DNA of 46,230 nt, from contig NZ_MAUD01000039.1 of assembly GCF_001700515.1 (NCBI RefSeq), positions 1 through 46,230 on the forward strand. The letters run 5' to 3'. Origin of the DNA: Streptomyces lushanensis (GTDB taxonomy: Bacteria > Actinomycetota > Actinomycetes > Streptomycetales > Streptomycetaceae). The notes beneath the pieces were generated by a model, which worked only from the letters and a program-made list of their open reading frames with translations, was not told the origin of the DNA and ran no database searches. Shown piece after piece: positions 40,876-46,230 of the stretch. Position numbers and translations under genes: made by a program. Each line of letters begins with the position of its first letter. Within the stretch, counting starts at the first letter, position 1.

Positions 40876-41592
40876 ATGTCTGTATCGGAATTACCCGGTG
40901 ACGCGGGTCTGGACGACCGCGTTCCCTTTCTGGCCCGGCTGGAGCGTGAGGACCGGGCGGCGCTGCTGGCGCTGGGCAGCGCCCTCCGCTTTGTCCCCCG
41001 TACGCCTCTCATCCATCAGCACGAACCGTCCACCCATGTCCTGCTCATCCTGCACGGCTGGACGAAGGTGACGGCCTCGGCCGCCAACGGGTACGAGGCA
41101 CTGCTCGCCCTGCGCGGTCCCGGCGACATCGTCGGCGAGTCCGCGGCGCTCACCGGGCGGGTACGGGCGGCCACCGTGACCGCGCTGGAACCGGTGGAGG
41201 CGGTCGCGGTCGAACACGACCGGTTCCGGGAATACCTCGCGGGTTCACCGCAGGTTTCCCTGAAATTGCTCGGACTCACCGCCGACCGCACCAGGGCCGC
41301 GGACCGGCGGCGGCTGGAATTCGGTTCGATGAGCGTCCGGGAGCGCTTCGCCGTGCTGCTGCTCGATCTGGCGCGCACGCACGGACGGCGCACGGAGGAG
41401 GGCATCGAACTCTCCGTACCGCTCAGCAAGCAGGAACTGGCCGGATCGGTCGGCGCCTCGCGGGAGATGGTGCAACGGCTGCTCAAGGACCTGCGGGACC
41501 GGCAGGCGGTGGTCACGGGCCGGCGGACGATGCTGATCCTGCGGCCGGAGGTGCTCCGGCAGATCGCGCGCTCGGGACCGGGCGCGCCGTAG
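40876..41592 (+). CDS. Crp/Fnr-family transcription regulator
   Basis: 238 residues. An N-terminal cyclic-nucleotide-binding domain (about 15-140) has a phosphate-binding cassette GPGDIVGESAALTGRVRAAT: Glu88 and Arg97 match the canonical Glu and Arg, but the usual PRSA is changed to VRAA. A long helix follows, then a winged helix-turn-helix (about 183-207, LSKQELAGSVGASREMVQRLLKDL). It is not the canonical Streptomyces Crp by sequence. The next gene, 232 bp on and on the same strand, is a nucleotide-cyclase-like protein, so cyclic-nucleotide sensing is a natural guess. GGGGA precedes the ATG at 40876. It is divergent from rpsL. Confidence 0.88.
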   Translation: MSVSELPGDAGLDDRVPFLARLEREDRAALLALGSALRFVPRTPLIHQHEPSTHVLLILHGWTKVTASAANGYEALLALRGPGDIVGESAALTGRVRAATVTALEPVEAVAVEHDRFREYLAGSPQVSLKLLGLTADRTRAADRRRLEFGSMSVRERFAVLLLDLARTHGRRTEEGIELSVPLSKQELAGSVGASREMVQRLLKDLRDRQAVVTGRRTMLILRPEVLRQIARSGPGAP

Positions 41593-41717
41593 CGGTCCGC
41601 CCTGCCAGCCCTGCCCACGCCGTCCGCCCTGTCCACGGCGTCCGCCCACGCTGTCCGCGCCGTCCCCGGTTTCCGCGCTCTCCACGGTCACTCTGTGCGA
41701 GCGCGGGCATCGCCCGG

Positions 41718-41739
41718 GTGACTCTGTGCACACGGTCAC
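41718..41739 (+). promoter_or_regulatory. overlapping Crp-type binding sites upstream of the cyclase gene
   Basis: Two GTG-N8-CAC half-site pairs overlap: 41718-41731 and 41726-41739. The second, GTGCACACGGTCAC, fits the Streptomyces Crp motif GTG-N6-GNCAC exactly, and the first has one mismatch. The group lies about 86-107 bp before the cyclase start. ACTCTGTGC also repeats at 41690-41698 and 41721-41729. Confidence 0.5.
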
Positions 41740-41824
41740 ACTTCCAGTGCGTCATCCGCCCTCACCACAGGGAGCGCTCCGGCACCACGCTGCTGCACCA
41801 CGGCATCCCACCGAGAGGCGCAGC

Positions 41825-42484
41825 ATGACCGACCCTGTGAGCCGCACGATTCTGCTGCTCGACATCGAGAAGTACAGCGACCGCGACGATGTGGAGCAGT
41901 CCTATCTGCGCCGCATGCTCTACGACATCGCGGACCGCGCCCTGGAGGCGGCCGGCATCGACGAGCCGCGGCGGCGGCGTGCGGACCGCGGCGACGCCGT
42001 GATGGAGCTCATCGACGCGAACGCCTCGGTCGCCAGGCTGCTCCGGGCCCTGCTGACCGAGGTGCCCGCGCAGTTGAGGGCGACCAACAGGATGGCCTCG
42101 AGCTCCGCGCAGATCCGGTTGCGGGCGGTCCTCGCGACCGGCTATGTGGCGATCGACGGACACGGCGGATGGGTCGGCTCCGACCTCAACCACGCGTGCC
42201 GGCTGCTCGACGCCGAACTGCTGCGGGAGGCCCTGCGCGAGCGGTCCGACGACTTCGTCCTCTGTGTCTCCGAGCCGGTGCACGCCGGGATCGTGCGCCA
42301 TGAGTACGCCGGTATTCCGGCGAGCGACTTCCATCCCGTCACGGTCGGCAGCAAGAACGGGCCGCTGCCGGCCTGGCTGCACGGTCCGGTGCCGAAGGGG
42401 GCGGCCACCGGGTCGGGGACCGGCGCCGGGCGGTACAGGGGGCCGCCAGGCGCCGGCTTCCACCGAGGGCGGCGGGGCCGGTGA
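41825..42484 (+). CDS. class III nucleotide-cyclase-like protein
   Basis: 219 residues with the class III catalytic pattern. LLDIEKYS (Asp13) and RGDAVM (Asp57) carry the two metal-binding Asp, and LNHACRLLD carries the Asn122-x3-Arg126 transition-state pair. The position that usually holds the substrate-specifying Asp, seven residues before Asn122, is Gly115, so the nucleotide used cannot be predicted. No membrane or regulatory domain is attached. Start is ATG 41825 with GAGAGG. The last 25 residues (GTGAGRYRGPPG...) look out of frame. Continuing after 42440 in the next frame gives a Pro/Gly tail with a shared motif, so the gene may be frameshifted. Related conflict-system cyclases include those of Pycsar; true identity is untested. 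Confidence 0.7.
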   Translation: MTDPVSRTILLLDIEKYSDRDDVEQSYLRRMLYDIADRALEAAGIDEPRRRRADRGDAVMELIDANASVARLLRALLTEVPAQLRATNRMASSSAQIRLRAVLATGYVAIDGHGGWVGSDLNHACRLLDAELLREALRERSDDFVLCVSEPVHAGIVRHEYAGIPASDFHPVTVGSKNGPLPAWLHGPVPKGAATGSGTGAGRYRGPPGAGFHRGRRGR

Positions 42485-42533
42485 GGGCGGTGACGGCACG
42501 GCGGCGACCGACGCGAGGGCGGTCGCTCCGCCT

Positions 42534-42797
42534 GTGAGCCCCGCGCCCGCCGGTCCCGCGCCCATCAGCCCCGCGCCCGGCCCCCAGTTCTTCGGCGGCT
42601 CCCCGTCCTTCGGCGGCAGTCTGGTCATGGGCGACCAGACCGGTGTCTCGGGGGGCCGGGTCGGCGGCGATGTCGTCATGGGCGGAAGCACGGGCCCACG
42701 CACGGCCCCGTACACGGCCCCACCGGCGGACACGGCCCCCGGCGCCGGCACAGGCCCGGACTCCGACCCGTCCGCCGACCGAGGTGAGCGGTCATGA
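42534..42797 (+). CDS. Pro/Gly-rich segment with shared glycine motif (separate small protein or cyclase tail)
   Basis: From GTG 42534 this frame gives 87 residues, rich in Pro, Ala and Gly. It contains FGGSLVMGDQTGVSGG continuing to DVVMGG, which matches the next protein at 18 of 27 positions. The frame stays coding-like upstream to about 42440, and its stop overlaps the next start (ATGA), implying translational coupling. So it is probably real, either as the C-terminal part of the cyclase or as its own small protein. The start codon is uncertain. Confidence 0.5.
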   Translation: MSPAPAGPAPISPAPGPQFFGGSPSFGGSLVMGDQTGVSGGRVGGDVVMGGSTGPRTAPYTAPPADTAPGAGTGPDSDPSADRGERS

Positions 42798-44959
42798 TCC
42801 CGCAGGCCCCGCCCGCCGCGCCGGGTCCCGGCCCGGTCCCCGCTCCCGCCGCCCCGGCGGACCAGCAGTCGCCGCATCAGCCGCAGCCGGCCGGTGACGG
42901 CGAGCGCCCCGAGGAGGAGGAGCACGCACAGGAGGCGCGTGCCGCCCAGCGTGAACTCTTCGCCCACGCGCCGGAGTTCATGCTCCGATCCACCGCGTTC
43001 GGCGGTTCCTATGTCGCGGGCGCCCAGCACGGCGTCTCCGGCGGGCATGTCGGCCGTGACGTGATCATGGGCAGCAAGACCGAGATCCACCACCACGGCC
43101 CGTCGGGGCTCGGCCCCGAGAACCCCTCCGGAGAGATCTCCCGCGACGAACTCGACCGCCTCGCCGAGGTGTTCGTCGAGGGCGACCCGGAGTTCTTCGA
43201 GGCGGCCCTGCGCCGGCTCCGTACCGAGCGGGTTCTCGTCCTGTCGGGTGCGCACTCGACCGGCCGGCGTGCCGCCGCCTGGATGCTGCTCCACCGGCTG
43301 GGCGTCACGGCCGTACGCGACCTCGATCCCGAGACACACCCGAAGTCGCTCGCCGCCGGGCTCGCCGACGCCGGAGGCCATGTGCTCTGCGATCTCTCGC
43401 TGTCCCGCAACAGACCGCTGCGCGACATCCACATACGTGCCGTGCGCGAGCAGCTCGCCAAGCGCGACAGCTATCTGGTGATCACCGTACGGGACCGGTC
43501 GTACGTCCACGCCGTCACCACCTGTGCCTGGCGGGCCCCTGCCTCGGCCGACGTCCTGCGGGCCCATCTCACCCGGCACACGGCCGCGACCGCCGGCACC
43601 GCCGACGAGGTCGAGCGGCTGCTCGGCCTCGCACCGGTACGGGACTTCCTCGCCCAGGGCCACCAGCGGCTCGCCGAGGTGGCCGCCCTCGCGGCGGACC
43701 TCGCCGCGTACGACGGCAGTGAGCGGGCCCGCGAGGCCCTGGCCGGATTCAGCCGGGCCACCGTGGAGCAGCAGTGCCGGGAATGGCTCACCGACACCAC
43801 GCTCTCCCTCCGGGACAAGGCGTTCCTGATCTCCCTGGCCGTGTTCGACCGGGCGCCCTATGTCCTCGCCGCCGAGCTGGGCGATCTGCTCTTCGTACGG
43901 TTCCAGCAGCTCAACCATCCCGACGAGCCCGCCGAGATCCCGGTCTTCGGCCCTTCCGTCGCCGACCGGCTGCATCTGGCACGGGCCCGGGGCGAGCAGC
44001 GCGACGAGCAGACGGAATGGGGCCAAGTGCCCCAGTACATGGCCGAGTTCCGGGAGAGCCGCACCGCGCGGACCCTGCTCGGCGATGTGTGGACCGCCCA
44101 TCCGTCCGCCCGGCCCGCCCTGGTGGAGTGGCTCAAGGATCTCGCCCGCGACGGCCGGCCCCTGGTGCGGACCCGGGCCGCCGCCGCAACCGCGCTGCTC
44201 GCGGAGGCGGATCTGCCGTCCACCGTCGCGCTGCTGATCGACGGCTGGGCCACCTCACGAGGTCCGGGTGCCCGGCTGATGGCCGCGAACACCCTGACCC
44301 TGGCCCATCTCACCGGGGCGCCCGCCGTGCCCCGGCTGCTCGGCCAGTGGTGCGCGGACGCACACGGCGCCCGTCGCTGGACGGCCGTCCGCGCCTTCGC
44401 GCTGCTCGCTCCGGTCAGTCCCGAACTGGTGGGGCCCGCCCTCGACGCGCTGGCCGCGCGGGCCGCCGACGACGAGAGCGGCGAGGCGGAGAGGGAGCAT
44501 CTCTTCCGGTCCACGACGCTGCTGCTGTCCGCGGGCCGCCGCGCCGACATGCTCTCCGAGCTGGTACGGCTCCTCCAGCGGGACTCCCCCGCCGTCCGGA
44601 CCCTGGCGCTCACCGCGTTCACCCGCTCCTGCGCCACGGTCGACGAGGACAGCCTCCTGGAGTGGTACGCCGACAACGGCACCGCCGAACCCGACGGAAG
44701 GCGTGATCTCGCCACGCTCTGGCGCACGGCCCTGGGCGATCTCTCCCACACCCGGGACGCGCTGGAGTCGCTGCGGGCCTGGGTGCGCGCGGCCGACCGG
44801 CGCCCGGATGTGGAGGGCGCGCTCGCCGCGCTGCTGCCGGAGCTGGTCCGTACCGCGGCCGATCAGCAGCGGCTGAGCCATCTGCTGCGCACGCTGCGCG
44901 GTGCGGACGGCGGGCCGCCGCCGGGGGCCGCCGCACGGCTGCTGGCCGTCCTCACCTGA
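42794..44959 (+). CDS. NTPase-like protein with degenerate P-loop and helical repeat region
   Basis: 721 residues. Residues 1-60 are Pro-rich and acidic. The motif FGGSYVAGAQHGVSGG to DVIMGS occupies 69-95, and the segment KTEIHHH follows. From about 115 an NTPase-like domain begins, with VLVLSGAHSTGRR (Walker-A-like at 152-159, where the Lys-Ser/Thr are Arg-Arg) and HVLCDLS (Asp200). It therefore may bind nucleotide poorly or not at all. From about 450 the protein turns into Ala/Leu-rich helical repeats (HEAT-like; RTRAAAATALLAEADLP, MAANTLTLAHLTG). ATG 42794 has GAGGTGAG upstream and overlaps the preceding stop. No toxin domain was recognised. This fits an NLR/STAND-like sensor or scaffold, which is inference. 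Confidence 0.65.
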   Translation: MIPQAPPAAPGPGPVPAPAAPADQQSPHQPQPAGDGERPEEEEHAQEARAAQRELFAHAPEFMLRSTAFGGSYVAGAQHGVSGGHVGRDVIMGSKTEIHHHGPSGLGPENPSGEISRDELDRLAEVFVEGDPEFFEAALRRLRTERVLVLSGAHSTGRRAAAWMLLHRLGVTAVRDLDPETHPKSLAAGLADAGGHVLCDLSLSRNRPLRDIHIRAVREQLAKRDSYLVITVRDRSYVHAVTTCAWRAPASADVLRAHLTRHTAATAGTADEVERLLGLAPVRDFLAQGHQRLAEVAALAADLAAYDGSERAREALAGFSRATVEQQCREWLTDTTLSLRDKAFLISLAVFDRAPYVLAAELGDLLFVRFQQLNHPDEPAEIPVFGPSVADRLHLARARGEQRDEQTEWGQVPQYMAEFRESRTARTLLGDVWTAHPSARPALVEWLKDLARDGRPLVRTRAAAATALLAEADLPSTVALLIDGWATSRGPGARLMAANTLTLAHLTGAPAVPRLLGQWCADAHGARRWTAVRAFALLAPVSPELVGPALDALAARAADDESGEAEREHLFRSTTLLLSAGRRADMLSELVRLLQRDSPAVRTLALTAFTRSCATVDEDSLLEWYADNGTAEPDGRRDLATLWRTALGDLSHTRDALESLRAWVRAADRRPDVEGALAALLPELVRTAADQQRLSHLLRTLRGADGGPPPGAAARLLAVLT

Positions 44960-45054
44960 CCGTACTCACCCCGCACCCCGCACCCCGCGTCCCGCATCCC
45001 GCTCACCCCGCCCGCTCCGCCCGCGGACCGGGAGCACCGAGGAGTTGAATCACC

Positions 45055-46167
45055 ATGGCGGACTTCCGCCGGCAGCCGGAATGGCAGCAACAGGTCGACC
45101 GGCACAGCCAGTTGAGAGACCCGGTCCTCACCGTCCGGCCGATCTCGCGCTTCGAGTACACCGCCCGCAAGCCGGTCACGCCGATCGACCACGCGCTGGT
45201 CTTCGTCACCGCCAAGGGCGCCTACGACACCTATCTCCCGCCGCACCGGCCGAGTCGCTCGGACGCGGCGAGCCGCTGGTACACCTCGGTGTACGAGGTG
45301 GACATGGGAAACCATCCCGTACGGCTGGAACTGGAGCTGCCCAGCGACGACGACGCGTTCTCCTTCGGCGCCACCGCGGACCTGACCTGGCGGGTCGCCG
45401 ATCCGGCGCACTATGTGGCCGGCGGCGAGCGGGACGTACCGACCCGGCTGGAACGGGAGTTCCACCAGCTCGCGCGGCCGGTGAGCCGGGGCTTCTCCAT
45501 CGAGAAGAGCCGGGAAGCCGAGATCGCGGTGCGGCAGGCGCTGGAGGACGGCGGCTTCGCGGCGGGCATCGGCCTCCAGGTGACCTGCGCCGTACGGCTG
45601 CGGCTGGACGACGAGGCGATCGCGCACCGGCGGCGCAGGCGGAGCCTGGAGTACGAGCGGGAGATGCTGGCCCCGGAGCACGAGTTCCAGCTCCAGCAGG
45701 CACACCAGGCGCATGAACTGGAGCTGCTGCGGGCCGAGCAGCAACGGCAGTTGATGACGGAGAAGATCAACTTCTATCAGTACCACCTTCAGCACGGCGG
45801 AGTCGCCGCCTGGGCGCTGCATCTGGCCGCGCATCCGGAGGACACCCGGCTGGCCATGACCAGCATGCGGCAGGAGCAGCTCGCCCTGGTGCACAGCCAG
45901 CTGGAGCTGCTGAACAGCGAGCAGTTGGAGGACTACCAGAAGGCGGAACCCGCGAGGCAGGCGCTCAGGACGGTGTCCGAGCTGATGCGCCAGCAGATGC
46001 CGGACCTGGCGGGCGGGGCCGGCCGGCCGGCCCCGGCGGACCAGCCGGGCGCACTGCCCGCCGGGCCCGCCGGCGCCGACGCCCGACCGGCTCCGCAGCC
46101 GCCGCACCCGGGGACGCCGCCCGGGACACCGCCCACGACGCCCGGTGAGGGCGGCGGTCCCGTATGA
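45055..46167 (+). CDS. SPFH/band-7-like protein without membrane segment
   Basis: 370 residues. An N-terminal domain of about 170 residues of beta/alpha type resembles SPFH domains (LVFVTAKGAYDTYLPP, FSFGATADLTWRVADPAHYV, IAVRQALEDGGF). A charged coiled-coil region follows (about 180-260: HRRRRRSLEYEREMLAPEHEFQLQQAHQ, ELELLRAEQQRQL), then a Pro/Gly-rich tail. No transmembrane helix is seen, so it would be peripheral or cytoplasmic. GAGGAG precedes the ATG at 45055, 95 bp after the NTPase gene. Its stop overlaps the next start (ATGA). It could scaffold the module at the membrane. Confidence 0.6.
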   Translation: MADFRRQPEWQQQVDRHSQLRDPVLTVRPISRFEYTARKPVTPIDHALVFVTAKGAYDTYLPPHRPSRSDAASRWYTSVYEVDMGNHPVRLELELPSDDDAFSFGATADLTWRVADPAHYVAGGERDVPTRLEREFHQLARPVSRGFSIEKSREAEIAVRQALEDGGFAAGIGLQVTCAVRLRLDDEAIAHRRRRRSLEYEREMLAPEHEFQLQQAHQAHELELLRAEQQRQLMTEKINFYQYHLQHGGVAAWALHLAAHPEDTRLAMTSMRQEQLALVHSQLELLNSEQLEDYQKAEPARQALRTVSELMRQQMPDLAGGAGRPAPADQPGALPAGPAGADARPAPQPPHPGTPPGTPPTTPGEGGGPV

Positions 46168-46230
46168 CCGACCCCTCGCCGCTCACCCCCGCGAAACCGC
46201 TCGCCGAGCGGCTGCTCACCGAGTTACGGG
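46164..46230 (+). CDS. unidentified protein, truncated by the window end
   Basis: Only the first 22 residues are visible, beginning MTDPSPLTPAKPLAERLLTEL. The ATG overlaps the previous stop by 4 nt (ATGA), so it belongs to the same operon. The fragment is too short to assign a family. Confidence 0.55.
   Translation, partial: MTDPSPLTPAKPLAERLLTELR

Noticed and set aside
41593..41690. Imperfect GTCCGCC-rich repeats after the Crp-like gene
   Set aside because: Units vary in length and sequence and look like codon-free GC drift; no regular array or function can be supported.

Overview
This is chromosomal core DNA from a high-GC actinomycete, almost certainly Streptomyces or a close relative. 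The evidence is the very high GC, GTG and TTG starts, long shadow frames opposite real genes, Streptomyces-type protein sequences (zinc-type S14 and L36, tailed S3 and L17) and the gene order coaA / DUF389 / glmM / rpsI-rplM / truA / rplQ-rpoA / S13-S11 cluster / spc-S10 cluster / tuf-fusA-rpsG-rpsL. No tRNA, rRNA, IS element or CRISPR array was seen.

Layout. (1) 1-2245: coaA and a DUF389 membrane protein on the plus strand, closed by a perfect 15-bp terminator hairpin. (2) 2338-6878, minus strand: glmM, rpsI-rplM (with a recognisable promoter and long leader) and an ABC-F ATPase. (3) 7016-12499, plus strand: a membrane-anchored secreted-domain protein, an NDP-sugar pyrophosphorylase and a two-module family 2 glycosyltransferase whose second catalytic domain has lost its key acidic residues. 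(4) 12511-29797, minus strand: truA, then about 30 translation, transcription and secretion genes (rplQ, rpoA, rpsK, rpsM, rpmJ, infA, map, adk, secY and the spc and S10 operons). Many neighbours overlap by 1 nt (TGATG or TAATG), and several junctions carry hairpins. (5) 30475-35881: a short accessory island between S10 and tuf, with a DUF6010 membrane protein, a secreted ThuA-like/ricin-lectin protein and a Tat-exported GH115 alpha-glucuronidase. The last two have promoter-proximal inverted repeats resembling known Streptomyces sugar-responsive operators. (6) 36146-40502, minus strand: tuf, fusA, rpsG, rpsL. (7) 40876-46230, plus strand: a divergent accessory operon running off the window end.

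The last region is the best candidate for an undescribed system. A Crp/Fnr-family regulator is followed by a class III nucleotide-cyclase-like protein that keeps the two metal-binding Asp and the Asn-x3-Arg pair but not the usual substrate-specifying Asp. Next come a Pro/Gly-rich segment and an NTPase-like protein with a C-terminal helical region and a P-loop lacking its Lys; these two share a glycine-rich motif (18 of 27 positions identical). Then come a membrane-segment-free SPFH-like protein and a truncated gene. Two overlapping sites fitting the Streptomyces Crp motif lie upstream of the cyclase. I infer a cyclic-nucleotide-linked signalling or conflict module; this is not proven. A possible one-base frameshift separates the cyclase from its motif-bearing tail.

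The rpsJ and rpsL leaders share a 27-nt block (26 identical) containing a hairpin, which may coordinate the S10 and str operons.
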